Shown piece after piece: positions 38,042 to 47,236 of a stretch of 64,000 bases of DNA. The notes below the pieces were generated by a model. It ran no database searches. It was not told where the DNA came from and saw only the letters and a list, made by a program, of their open reading frames with translations. This stretch comes from an uncultured Clostridia bacterium (GTDB taxonomy: Bacteria; Bacillota; Clostridia; TANB77; CAG-508). Location: positions 67,919 through 131,918 of the forward strand of contig CANQYM010000005.1 in assembly GCA_947628085.1 (NCBI GenBank). The letters are read 5' to 3'. Every line of letters begins with the position of its first letter. The stretch's first letter is position 1. A program made the translations under genes and the position numbers.

Positions 38042-39136
38042 ATGAAAATAGGAATTGTTGGACTTCCTAATGTAGGAAAAAGTACATTGTTTAATAGTAT
38101 AACAAATGCAGGTGCAGAATGTGCAAATTATCCATTTTGCACAATAGAACCAAATGTTGGAGTTGTAGCAGTACCAGATGAAAGATTAGAAAAACTAGCA
38201 GAAATTTATAAACCACAAAAAGTAACAAATGCAATTGTAGAATTTGTTGATATAGCAGGTTTAGTAAGAGGAGCTAGTAAAGGAGAAGGTTTAGGAAACA
38301 AATTTTTATCACATATTAGAGAAGTAGATAGCATAATTCAAGTAGTTAGATGTTTTGAAAATGACAATATAGTACATGTTGATGGAAGTGTTGATCCTGT
38401 TCGTGATATTGAAACAATAAATCTTGAATTAATTTTTGCAGATTTGGAAACAATAGAAAAAAGACTAGAAAGAGCAAAAAAACTTTTAAAAGCTGATAAA
38501 AAATATCAATTTGAAATAGATACTTTAGAAAAAGTAAAAGAAACTTTAAATTCAGGAAAATGTGCAAGAACATTAAACTATACAGAAGAAGAAAAAGAAG
38601 TTTTAAGAGAAAGCTTTTTACTAACTATGAAACCAGTACTTTATGTGGCAAACATTTCAGAAAATGAAATAGAAAATCCAAATTCTAATGAAAATGTAAA
38701 AAAAGTTATAGAATATGCTTCTAAAGAAGGAGCTGAAGTTATTTCACTTTGTGTAAAAATCGAAGAAGAATTAAGCTCTTTAGAAAAAGATGAAAAACAA
38801 GAAATGCTTGAAGCACTTGGACTTAAAGAATCAGGTTTAGACAAATTAATAAAAGCAAGTTATAAATTATTAGGATTAATGTCTTTCTTAACAGCTGGAG
38901 AACCAGAAGTTAGAGCATGGACAATAAAAATTGGAACAAAAGCTCCTCAGGCAGCAGGAAAAATACATTCAGATATAGAAAGAGGCTTTATTAAAGCTGA
39001 AGTTGTATCATATGATGATTTAATGAGTGCATCAGGATCAATGGTTCAAGCTAGAGAAAAAGGATTAGTTAGGTCAGAAGGCAAAGATTATATAATGAAA
39101 GATGGAGATATTGTTTTATTTAAGTTTAATGTCTAA
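38042..39136 (+). CDS. ychF: Redox-regulated ATPase YchF (OLA1 family)
   Basis: YchF is a GTPase-like P-loop protein that prefers ATP and binds ribosomes. GLPNVGKSTLFNSITN is the P-loop at residues 6-21; NYPFCTIEPNVG is switch I; FVDIAGLVRGASKGEGLGN is the G3 region; YVANISENE stands in place of the NKxD motif, which explains the preference for ATP. The C-terminal TGS domain has SFLTAGEPEVRAWTIKIG, APQAAGKIHSDIERGFI and MKDGDIVLFKFNV. 364 residues, full length. Confidence 0.97.
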   Translation: MKIGIVGLPNVGKSTLFNSITNAGAECANYPFCTIEPNVGVVAVPDERLEKLAEIYKPQKVTNAIVEFVDIAGLVRGASKGEGLGNKFLSHIREVDSIIQVVRCFENDNIVHVDGSVDPVRDIETINLELIFADLETIEKRLERAKKLLKADKKYQFEIDTLEKVKETLNSGKCARTLNYTEEEKEVLRESFLLTMKPVLYVANISENEIENPNSNENVKKVIEYASKEGAEVISLCVKIEEELSSLEKDEKQEMLEALGLKESGLDKLIKASYKLLGLMSFLTAGEPEVRAWTIKIGTKAPQAAGKIHSDIERGFIKAEVVSYDDLMSASGSMVQAREKGLVRSEGKDYIMKDGDIVLFKFNV

Positions 39137-39207
39137 AAATCGACAAATATTACGAAAATGTTACAATATTTCAAAAATATTAAAAAACAAAAAAATACAA
39201 AAAATAC

Positions 39208-39236
39208 TTGCATTGAATATATCGTAATGTTATAAT
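39208..39236 (+). promoter_or_regulatory. Candidate promoter for the small surface protein
   Basis: TTGCAT, 17 bases, perfect TATAAT (39231). Confidence 0.7.
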
Positions 39237-39270
39237 ATGTTCAGATGTTAAGTAATAGGGAGATGGAAAA

Positions 39271-39699
39271 ATGGTTAAATTAAGAAAAGAAAAATTTTTA
39301 GTAAGTTTAGTACTTATCGTATTAATAACTTTTGTATTTGCTAGTATAAGTTCATTAGTTTCTGCTACAGAAGGTCAACAATTAGTTGCAGACACAAATA
39401 CAACATCAACAAACGAAGAATCAGGAGCAGTTAATAATGCAACCACAACAGAAAACACAAATTCAAATACAAACGGAACACTTATTCCAGCAACAGTTGG
39501 TTCACCAAGTGCTAACAATACAGTAAACAACACAAATACTAATACTTCTAGTAATACTAATGCAACAAATTCAAACACAAATAAAGTAAGTTCTTCATTA
39601 CCATATGCAGGATCTGGATCATCTATGGTATTTGTAACAATTGCACTTGTTGCTTCAGCATTATATGCTTATAAAAAAGTATCAGATTATAATGTTTAA
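39271..39699 (+). CDS. Small secreted protein with LPYAG sorting-like tail
   Basis: Unknown function. A signal peptide (about residues 1-32, MVKLRKEKFLVSLVLIVL then cleavage near VSA-TEG) is followed by 75 residues almost wholly of T, N, S and E, as in wall-spanning linkers. The C-terminus has SSLPYAGSGSS, a hydrophobic helix MVFVTIALVASALYAY and a charged end KKVSDYNV. That three-part layout is the one for sortase substrates, with LPYAG in place of LPxTG. A sortase gene lies 12 kb away at 51946. It is monocistronic, with its own promoter and terminator. Confidence 0.75.
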   Translation: MVKLRKEKFLVSLVLIVLITFVFASISSLVSATEGQQLVADTNTTSTNEESGAVNNATTTENTNSNTNGTLIPATVGSPSANNTVNNTNTNTSSNTNATNSNTNKVSSSLPYAGSGSSMVFVTIALVASALYAYKKVSDYNV

Positions 39700-39723
39700 T
39701 TAGAAATTAATTTTGAAAATATA

Positions 39724-39751
39724 AAGGCACACTCTTAAAGTGTGCTTTTTT
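39724..39751 (+). terminator. Terminator after the small surface protein
   Basis: GGCACACT pairs with AGTGTGCT, followed by TTTTT. Confidence 0.85.
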
Positions 39752-39859
39752 GCGTTTCACTATTTTTAAAAGAAAAGTTGAATTTTAAAAAGAAATTATA
39801 AATTCAAAATTAAAGTAACAAATTTTTAAAATAAAATTTAAATAAATACTTTAAAAGTA

Positions 39860-39888
39860 TTGAATTTTTCGAGAAAGTTTGCTATAAT
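39860..39888 (+). promoter_or_regulatory. Candidate promoter for the BY-kinase-like gene
   Basis: TTGAAT, 17 bases, perfect TATAAT (39883). Transcripts starting near 39895 would meet the hairpin at 39919 before reaching the coding region. Confidence 0.7.
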
Positions 39889-39918
39889 GATTAAGAATTT
39901 TATAAGAAAATACTATAC

Positions 39919-39960
39919 AAAAGATGTGAATAATTTTTTTATTTGCATCTTTTATTTTTT
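39919..39960 (+). terminator. Leader terminator (possible attenuator)
   Basis: AAAAGATGTGAATAA pairs with TTATTTGCATCTTTT (39939-39953), followed by ATTTTTTATT. It lies downstream of the promoter at 39860 and 25 bases before the start codon, so most transcripts would stop after about 65 nt unless it is opened. Alternatively the 65-nt product is itself a small RNA. Confidence 0.7.
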
Positions 39961-39984
39961 ATTAGTAGATAAATGAGGAAAAAT

Positions 39985-42900
39985 ATGATATTTTTGGAAA
40001 AATTAAAAGAAAAGAAAATACATGTAATACTAATTATAATATCTATACTAATTATTGGTATAGCTCTTTCTCTATGTTTAAGTAAAAAAGAATATATTTC
40101 AGTATCAAAGATTTTATTAATTAAATCAGAAGTAACTGAAAATGGACAGAGTGAAAACAGAGAAAACATAGAAATAACATCTAAACTTATACATACTTTT
40201 AAAGAATTATTAAAAAGCGATTCTTCTATTCAAAAAATAAAAGATGATTTGAATTTAAACTTAAGTAATAAAGAATTAAAAAACGATATAGATATAAAAA
40301 TTAATTCAAATTCAGATACATTTCAAATTCAAGTAAAAAGCAATGATGAAAATAATTCATTAAAAGAAAATCAAAAGTTAATAGATATTCTTTCAGATAA
40401 ATTAGATGAAATGTATGAAAATAGAGAAATATATATAGTAGATACTCCTCACATAAATAAAGTTACAACAAATATATCAATAATACTATGTGCATTTATT
40501 TCTCTTGTAATTGGTATTTTAGTAAGTTCTATTTACGTTTTTGCTATAGCAATTATAGACAGAAATATTAAAATTAATGAAAACATCGATAATGAAATAA
40601 ACTTAAAAAAATTAATTGAAATTCCTCTTATAAATTGCAAAAAGAGTAAATCAAATAAAATAAAAAATGAATTAATATCAACTACTTCTGAAAGTAAATC
40701 AGTAACTTTAAAAGCATTTAGAGATCTTAGAACTAATATTCAATTTATAAATGTTAATAATAAAAATAAAAACATTATACTTATAACAAGTCCTTTAGAT
40801 GGAGAAGGAAAAAGTTATATTACAGCAAATCTTGGTGTAATTTTTGCAGAGAGTGGAAAAAAAGTAGTAATAATAGATTCAGATATGCAAAAAGGTAGAC
40901 AAAATAAAATATTTAATATACCAAACAATCTTGGATTTTCTAATTATTTATCAAGTTTAGATTCTAACGGAATGGAGATAAAAAAACTTACAAATAATTT
41001 TATAAATGAAACCGGAATTAAAAATTTAAACTTAATTACTTCAGGAACAGTACCACCAAATTCAACAGAATTGCTTACTTCTGAAAGATTACAAGAATTA
41101 ATAAAGGATTTAAGTGTTTTTTATGATTTAGTTTTAATAGATGGAACTTCTGTGTTAAACAATATGAACTCTCTAATTTTAACCAGAGCTGTTAATTCAA
41201 CAATAATAGTATCAGACTATAAGAAAACAAAAAAAGAAGATTTGTTTAAAGCTAAGAAAGATATTCAAAACGTTGGTGGAAATCCAATGGGAATTATTAT
41301 AAACAAAACTAAATTTAGAAGAAAAATATCTTTCCAAGATGTAAAAACAACATGTATTAAAGCTTTTTCATTTTTAAAATTAAATATTTCTAAACTTATA
41401 GAAAATTTAAAAAATCAAATTAATAAATTAAAGGATCTTGTAAAAGAAAAACAAGAAGAGAAAAAACAAAAACTTCTTATGGCAGCGAAAATAGATAAAA
41501 TAGAACAGAAAAAACAGTCTGAAAATAAAGAAGAAATTATCGTAGAAAAACTAGATAATAATAAGCTAGAAGATGAAGATAAAGAAAATGAAAATAAAGA
41601 TAAAGACAAAGATAAAGAAGAAGAAAAAGATGAGTCAAATAAAGTAAAAGATGGTGATAATAAAAAAGAAGAACAAAAAGAAGAAAGTAAGGAAAGTTTA
41701 GCCGATAAAACTAATAATGAAAACAAAGAAAAAACTATTAATATAGAAGATAGTATAAAAACAATAATTCCAGAAATAGAAATCGTGGACAAAAACAATA
41801 ATTACAACAAAAATTCTAGAAAAACAAATGTAAATAATATTGTTTTAATAAATAATTCTTCTAGCAGAGTTGATAAGACAGAGTCAAATTTCAAAATTAA
41901 TAATTATCTTGCAAATATGGCAAAATCACTAAATAATTTAAAAGAGAAAACTGTAACTATAATAAGCACCTCTTTTAATAAAGCAAAAACAAGTGTAGTA
42001 AATTTTGGATTAGGCATAAAAGAAAAAATAGAAGAAAGAAAAAAAGAAAAAGAATTTGATAAAATATATTTAAATAATATTGAAAACGAAGAAAATACAC
42101 AATTATCATTTGATAATTTTGATGAAGATTCAAATATTGAAAAAGAAAATAATGCAAATTCTTATGAAGGTCAAGAAACTTTTGATGAACTTCAAAATGA
42201 AAGCGAGATAAATGCAGAAACTAATATTCAAAATGCTCAAGAAGAAAAAAATGAGACTATTTTAAAAGAAGACAATAAAGAATTAGAAGCAAAAAGAATA
42301 GAGCAAGAAAGAATAGAGCAAGAAAAAAGAGAAATAGAAAAACGCGAAGCAGAAAAGCAAGAGACAGAAAGAAAGAAGCTAGAGAAACAAGAATTAGAAA
42401 GAGCAAAGGCAGAAAAAAAAGAATTAAAGAAAGACCATAAAAAAGATAAAAAAAACGAAGAAACAAATAAAAAAAATAATGCAGTATTAATTTTTGTAGA
42501 TGCAGAAGAAGGATATTGCAGAGTATTTAGTGAAAAAATATTTGTGGAAAAAATTATAAGAGGAATAGACAAAAATGATGGTTTTGAGAAAAAACATTAT
42601 TCTCGTGCTCTAATACATGATAGAATGCAAGGACTAATTGGATTATATGGCATAACTAAAAAACAAGCTCAAAGAATAGATACTTTAGTATATACAACTC
42701 TTTGCGATTATGATGATTCTGTTTGGATAAAAGAAAAAATAGTTTCTAATAAAGCAGATACTTATGCTTATTGTATGTCAAAAAATTACGATAGACTTCC
42801 AAATGAAAAAGCAGAAGATTATGATTTAAGATGTAAGAGATTAAGAATAAAGGATTTAAAAGAATCAAATATTGAGCTTGAATATAAATTAAATAATATT

Positions 42901-43389
42901 TGGACTACAAATAAAATAAATATATCAGATAAATTATCTATGATTCATTTTTCAAAAATATATGAAATTGATTCAAAATTAAAAAACGACCTAGAACTAA
43001 AAAAATCAATGGAAAATAGACAATTTTATGAAAGTATTCTTGAAAAATTCGATAGTAAGAGCAATATAGATGCAGAAAATATAGAAACAGAAAACACTGG
43101 AATATATGAAATAGAAAAAGACGAAGAAGACATATTATCTATAGATAAAAAAGTAAAACAAGAAGAACAAAGAAAACTAAGAGAAGAAAAAAATAAATTA
43201 AGAAAAGAAAAAGCCGAAAAAAGAAAAATTGAAAGAAAAAAAATAAAAGAAGAAAAAATGAGAAAACAAGAGGAAATAAGAAAACAAAAGGAAGAAGAAA
43301 GAGAAAAACAAAAAGAAGAGGCTAGAATAGAGGAAGAATTATTAGGCGATAATTTATATCCAAAAACAAAAAATAATAAAAACTTATAG
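39985..43389 (+). CDS. Giant Wzz/BY-kinase-like protein with charged tail and unknown domain
   Basis: A 1134-residue protein. Residues 1-190 have the Wzz plan of polysaccharide co-polymerases: helices at about 11-33 and 164-189 around an outside domain. Residues 240-445 are a bacterial tyrosine kinase fold: Walker A SPLDGEGKS (about 269-277), Walker A' VVIIDSDMQKGR and Walker B LVLIDGTS, the last lacking the usual PP. About 385 residues of very low complexity (E, K, N) follow; then residues about 831-1030 form an unknown globular domain (LIFVDAEEGYCRVFSEKIF, YSRALIHDRMQGLIGLYGI), and an E/K/R-rich helix ends it. No tyrosine cluster is seen at the C-terminus. ATG 39985 is chosen over ATG 39973, which overlaps the ribosome site TGAGG. 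Cytoplasmic side function probably control of polymer length, but no polysaccharide operon adjoins. Confidence 0.75.
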   Translation: MIFLEKLKEKKIHVILIIISILIIGIALSLCLSKKEYISVSKILLIKSEVTENGQSENRENIEITSKLIHTFKELLKSDSSIQKIKDDLNLNLSNKELKNDIDIKINSNSDTFQIQVKSNDENNSLKENQKLIDILSDKLDEMYENREIYIVDTPHINKVTTNISIILCAFISLVIGILVSSIYVFAIAIIDRNIKINENIDNEINLKKLIEIPLINCKKSKSNKIKNELISTTSESKSVTLKAFRDLRTNIQFINVNNKNKNIILITSPLDGEGKSYITANLGVIFAESGKKVVIIDSDMQKGRQNKIFNIPNNLGFSNYLSSLDSNGMEIKKLTNNFINETGIKNLNLITSGTVPPNSTELLTSERLQELIKDLSVFYDLVLIDGTSVLNNMNSLILTRAVNSTIIVSDYKKTKKEDLFKAKKDIQNVGGNPMGIIINKTKFRRKISFQDVKTTCIKAFSFLKLNISKLIENLKNQINKLKDLVKEKQEEKKQKLLMAAKIDKIEQKKQSENKEEIIVEKLDNNKLEDEDKENENKDKDKDKEEEKDESNKVKDGDNKKEEQKEESKESLADKTNNENKEKTINIEDSIKTIIPEIEIVDKNNNYNKNSRKTNVNNIVLINNSSSRVDKTESNFKINNYLANMAKSLNNLKEKTVTIISTSFNKAKTSVVNFGLGIKEKIEERKKEKEFDKIYLNNIENEENTQLSFDNFDEDSNIEKENNANSYEGQETFDELQNESEINAETNIQNAQEEKNETILKEDNKELEAKRIEQERIEQEKREIEKREAEKQETERKKLEKQELERAKAEKKELKKDHKKDKKNEETNKKNNAVLIFVDAEEGYCRVFSEKIFVEKIIRGIDKNDGFEKKHYSRALIHDRMQGLIGLYGITKKQAQRIDTLVYTTLCDYDDSVWIKEKIVSNKADTYAYCMSKNYDRLPNEKAEDYDLRCKRLRIKDLKESNIELEYKLNNIWTTNKINISDKLSMIHFSKIYEIDSKLKNDLELKKSMENRQFYESILEKFDSKSNIDAENIETENTGIYEIEKDEEDILSIDKKVKQEEQRKLREEKNKLRKEKAEKRKIERKKIKEEKMRKQEEIRKQKEEEREKQKEEARIEEELLGDNLYPKTKNNKNL

Positions 43390-43430
43390 AAAAAAACCTA
43401 AGTTGATATTTTTTCAATTTAGGTTTTTTA
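43390..43430 (+). terminator. Terminator after the BY-kinase-like gene
   Basis: AAAAACCTAAGTTGA pairs with TCAATTTAGGTTTTT (one mismatch), with T-run. Confidence 0.85.
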
Positions 43431-43488
43431 AATAAAATATGCAATATTAAAATCAGCAAATTTTGTTATTAAAAAGTTAATAAAATTG

Positions 43489-43517
43489 TTGAAATTGTAA
43501 AAATATACTTATATAAT
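43489..43517 (+). promoter_or_regulatory. Candidate promoter for the acidic protein-metG-tmk unit
   Basis: TTGAAA, 17 bases, perfect TATAAT (43512). Confidence 0.65.
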
Positions 43518-43553
43518 ATAAATATATAAATTTTTAAAGAATGGGAGATAAAT

Positions 43554-44891
43554 ATGAATAATATCGACAAATATTTACAAGAACAACTTTTACTTGCAAA
43601 AGTTTATGAAAATGCAGAAACATACGTGTCATCAGATGGAAAACAAACTATGAAGATAAGTGACCTTAATCCGTCTAATATTGAACTATTAGAAATAAAA
43701 GAAATTCCAATAAATGATGGAACAGTAGAAACAATTGGAAAATTTCAAATTTGGTTGCCAAATGGAGAAAAAGAAATATTAACTGTAAATAATGATGGCG
43801 AAGACATGGCTGTTGATTTTGTTGATGATGATGAAATTTCACAAAAATTTATGCTAACTCCAAGAATGAAAAAAGAAATATTTAAATATGAAATTGAAGC
43901 AAATGTACCAACAGAAGAGGTTGAAAATGCTTTATTTCCAAATTCTCCAGAAGAATTAGAAAAACAAATAGCAGAAGATACATTAATTCCAAAAAGCGAA
44001 GAAGAAACTATTAAAAAAATAAAGGAAAATAATCCAGATCTTCAAGTACAAGAAATAAATAAAGAAGAAGAGGAAAATGAGTTAGATAAAGAAAAAGAAA
44101 CCAAGGAAATATCTGATGAAACACCAGAGGAAGAAAAAGAGGAAAAAGAAGAGGAAAAAGTAGAAATACCAGAAAATGTAAGAGATAAAGTAGAAGAAAT
44201 AAAAGAAAGAGAAGGAGCATCTTTAAAACATGTTTTAATTGCAAAAAATCCTTCTAGCATTTCATCTCAATTAATTGATACAGCAGGATTACAAGACAAT
44301 GGAGGACCTGTTTACTGCTTAGCTTTTTCTAATGGAGATCTTTCATCAGGAAATGATAGAGTAGTATTTGTGCAGGGAGAAAGAGTTATAGATGAGAGAA
44401 GATATGATGAAGATGCTACAAATATGATGAATGACTATCGTCAATCTTCTGTTGTAGAAAATGCTACAGATAAAGATTCAAAAGTATTTTATACCGATAT
44501 AGATGGAAATACTACTGTTGCAGACTTAGTCGCTAGACCAAAAGACTTAAGAAGACAAGATAAAGATATATTAGCAGAAAAATTAAATGATTTAGAAAAT
44601 AAACAAAAAGGTATATTAAATTCTACAAATCTTACTGCAGATGAAAAAATAGAAAAATTCAAAGAAATTAATCATGAAAGAATAAAATTACTTGATGAAT
44701 ATGGATTAGATATGCCTAACATTAGATCAGAGATTTCAGCCGATATAGAGATGCAAGAAGAAGCTAGAGAAAGAGCTGAAGAAGAATCAAAAAAGCAAGA
44801 AGAGACTGAAGAGGAAAGAAACGACGAAAATGATGATGATGAAATAGATCCAAGAGATCCTTTTAGCAAATATATAAATGGAAGAGAGTAA
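43554..44891 (+). CDS. Acidic protein of unknown function
   Basis: Not recognised. 445 residues, no signal peptide or membrane helix, very rich in E and D. Residues 1-125 look globular (TMKISDLNPSNIELLEIKEI, ETIGKFQIWLPNGEKEI). A run of E/K follows at about 155-210. A second globular part at about 210-330 contains GASLKHVLIAKNPSSISSQ, GGPVYCLAFSNGDLSSGNDR and DIDGNTTVADLVARPKD. The end is a helical acidic tail with a DDDE stretch. It directly follows the giant BY-kinase-like gene, which has the same E/K bias, and precedes metG by 31 bases. A cytoplasmic structural or binding role is possible, without evidence. Confidence 0.7.
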   Translation: MNNIDKYLQEQLLLAKVYENAETYVSSDGKQTMKISDLNPSNIELLEIKEIPINDGTVETIGKFQIWLPNGEKEILTVNNDGEDMAVDFVDDDEISQKFMLTPRMKKEIFKYEIEANVPTEEVENALFPNSPEELEKQIAEDTLIPKSEEETIKKIKENNPDLQVQEINKEEEENELDKEKETKEISDETPEEEKEEKEEEKVEIPENVRDKVEEIKEREGASLKHVLIAKNPSSISSQLIDTAGLQDNGGPVYCLAFSNGDLSSGNDRVVFVQGERVIDERRYDEDATNMMNDYRQSSVVENATDKDSKVFYTDIDGNTTVADLVARPKDLRRQDKDILAEKLNDLENKQKGILNSTNLTADEKIEKFKEINHERIKLLDEYGLDMPNIRSEISADIEMQEEARERAEEESKKQEETEEERNDENDDDEIDPRDPFSKYINGRE

Positions 44892-44922
44892 AATAACTTA
44901 AAAATTTAAAAGGAGAAAATTA

Positions 44923-46524
44923 ATGAGTAGAAAGAATATACTTATAGGTGGAGCTTGGCCTTATGCAAATAGTTCTTTACATTTAGGTCATATTGCTGGA
45001 CTTATATCAGGAGATTTCTTAGCAAGATACTATAGATTAAAAGGAGAAAATGTCCTTTATGTTTCTGGATCAGATTGCCATGGAACTCCAATTACTGAAA
45101 GAGCAAGAAAAGAAAAAATTTCACCAAAAGAAATAGCTAGTAAATATGATGAAGAATTTAATAAAATGTTTAATGGATATCAATTCTCTTATGATTTATA
45201 TTCAAGAACTTTTGATGAATACCATAAAGAAAAAGTAAAAATATTATTTAAGAAATTATATGATAATGGATATATTTACGAAAAAATAGAACCACAAACA
45301 TATTGTGAAACATGTGGTAAATTCTTATCAGATAGAGAAATTGTTCTTACATGTCCTGAATGTGGTGCAGAAACTAAAGGAGATCAATGTGATAATTGCC
45401 TTCACGTTCCTACAAACGAAGAATTAAAAACAGGAAATTGTATAGAATGTGGTTCAAAAGTTTCTGAAAGAAATAATAAAGTTTTATATTTAGCTCTTTC
45501 AAAATTTCAAAAACAAATAGAAGAACATACAGAAAAAGTAAAAAGCGAATGGAGAATAAATGCTCAAAATGAAACTTTAAAATATTTAAAACAAGGCTTA
45601 ATGGATAGAGCTGTTACTAGAGATTTAAATTGGGGAGTAGATATTCCTATTCCTGGTTATGAAGATAAAAGAATGTATGTTTGGATTGATGCAGTTTTAG
45701 GATATCTTACAGATACAATGAAATTATGTGAAAATAGAACAGATTGCACTTGGGAAGATTTTTGGAAAGAGGGACATAATAATAAAATATATATGTGCCA
45801 TGGAAAAGATAACATTATGTTCCATAGCATAATTTTAAATGCTTTATTATTAGGACAAGAAGAAAACTATCACTTAGTAGACACAATAGTTTCAGCAGAA
45901 TATTTAAACTTTAATGATCAAAAATTTTCTAAGAGTAAAGGAATAGGAATGACAGCTTTAGAAGCATTAGATATGTATGATTCAGATTCTCTAAGATATC
46001 ACTTATTAGCAAATGGACCAGAGAAAAAAGATACAAACTTTACAATAGAAGATTTTGAAAACACACATAATGGCGAAATATTAAATAAATTTGGAAATTT
46101 AGTAAATAGAACATTAAGATTTAAAGAATTAGAAGAAATTCCTAATGGAAAATTAGATGAAGAAATAAAAACTAATATTGAAGAAACATATAAAGTAGTT
46201 GGTGAATTAATTGAAAAATTAGAATTTAGAGAAGCAATAAAAAATGTTATGGATTTAGTTGAACTTGGAAACAAGTTTTATGATGAAAATAAACCTTGGA
46301 TTGCTAGAAAAGAAAATATAGATTCTTTCAATAATACTATCTATACATGTAGCACAATTATTGCTAATTTAGCAAATCTTTTTGAACCAGTTATGCCAAC
46401 AGCTTGTCAAAAAATAAGAAACTATTTAGATTTAAAAGAACCTAAATGGGAATTTACAGAGGTTAGCTCTGGACTAAAACTTGAAAATGTAGAACCATTA
46501 TTTAATAGAATAAGTAAAAAATAG
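44923..46524 (+). CDS. metG: Methionine--tRNA ligase
   Basis: A class I synthetase of 533 residues. The HIGH motif is HLGH at residues 20-23 in SSLHLGHIAG; the KMSKS motif is KFSKS at about 334-338. Between them lies a four-knuckle zinc insertion with CETC, CPEC, CDNC and CIEC (about 127-190), as in type 1 enzymes, and WGVDIPIPGYEDKRMYVWIDA, given in its conserved part VDIPIPGYEDK. The anticodon domain is present; the C-terminal dimerisation domain of longer enzymes is absent. No T-box leader is seen. tmk follows after 10 bases. Confidence 0.95.
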   Translation: MSRKNILIGGAWPYANSSLHLGHIAGLISGDFLARYYRLKGENVLYVSGSDCHGTPITERARKEKISPKEIASKYDEEFNKMFNGYQFSYDLYSRTFDEYHKEKVKILFKKLYDNGYIYEKIEPQTYCETCGKFLSDREIVLTCPECGAETKGDQCDNCLHVPTNEELKTGNCIECGSKVSERNNKVLYLALSKFQKQIEEHTEKVKSEWRINAQNETLKYLKQGLMDRAVTRDLNWGVDIPIPGYEDKRMYVWIDAVLGYLTDTMKLCENRTDCTWEDFWKEGHNNKIYMCHGKDNIMFHSIILNALLLGQEENYHLVDTIVSAEYLNFNDQKFSKSKGIGMTALEALDMYDSDSLRYHLLANGPEKKDTNFTIEDFENTHNGEILNKFGNLVNRTLRFKELEEIPNGKLDEEIKTNIEETYKVVGELIEKLEFREAIKNVMDLVELGNKFYDENKPWIARKENIDSFNNTIYTCSTIIANLANLFEPVMPTACQKIRNYLDLKEPKWEFTEVSSGLKLENVEPLFNRISKK

Positions 46525-46534
46525 GGGAAATATT

Positions 46535-47215
46535 ATGGGAAAGTTATTTGTTATTGATGGAACAGATGGAAGTGGAAAACAAACTCAATTTGAGTTACTA
46601 AAAAATCACTTAAAGCAAGATGGAATAAATTATAAAACTGTTAGTTTTCCAAATTATGATAGTCCTTCGTCATCACTTGTAAAAATGTATTTATCTGGAG
46701 AATTTGGAGAAAATGCCAAAGAAATAAGTCCTTATATTGCTTCAACCTTTTATGCTGTAGATAGATATGCAACATATATAAAAGATTTAAAACAATATTA
46801 TGAAAATGATGGAATAATATTAGCAGATAGATATACAACTGCCAATATGGTTCATCAAGCTGGCAAAATTTCTGATAAAAAAGAAAGAGATAAATTTTTA
46901 AAGTGGTTATTTGATTTAGAATTTAATATTTTTGGACTTCCAGTTCCAACAAAAGTATTTTTCTTAAATATGCCACCTGAAAAAGTTAGAGAGCTAATAA
47001 CAAATAGAGAAAATAAATTTACACATAATAGCAAAAAAGATATACATGAAAGAGATCAAAAGCATTTAGAAGATTCTTATAATGCAGCTTGTAGCTTAGT
47101 AAAAGAATACAACTGGAATGAGATAAAATGTGTTAAAGAAAATACTATAAGAACTAGAGAAGATATACATGAAGAAATTTATAAAGCTGTTTTTGAAGAA
47201 ATACAAAAGAAATAA
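46535..47215 (+). CDS. tmk: Thymidylate kinase
   Basis: dTMP kinase makes dTDP for DNA synthesis. FVIDGTDGSGKQTQ is the P-loop (about residues 9-16); FPNYDSPSS corresponds to the substrate-binding loop; LADRYTTANMVHQAGK is the DR(Y/F) motif region; FFLNMPPEKVRELI is the strand before the lid. The sequence branch with the Lys-Gln after the P-loop and a longer lid (HERDQKHLEDSY) is one seen in Clostridia. 226 residues, full length. It shares an operon with metG. Confidence 0.88.
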   Translation: MGKLFVIDGTDGSGKQTQFELLKNHLKQDGINYKTVSFPNYDSPSSSLVKMYLSGEFGENAKEISPYIASTFYAVDRYATYIKDLKQYYENDGIILADRYTTANMVHQAGKISDKKERDKFLKWLFDLEFNIFGLPVPTKVFFLNMPPEKVRELITNRENKFTHNSKKDIHERDQKHLEDSYNAACSLVKEYNWNEIKCVKENTIRTREDIHEEIYKAVFEEIQKK

Positions 47216-47236
47216 AATTTACGTGAGGAAAAAATA

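Noticed and set aside
41415..42572. Long minus-strand frames rich in S, F and L opposite the giant gene
   Set aside because: They are mirror images of the E/K-rich low-complexity region (GAA/AAA read backwards) and have no start signals.
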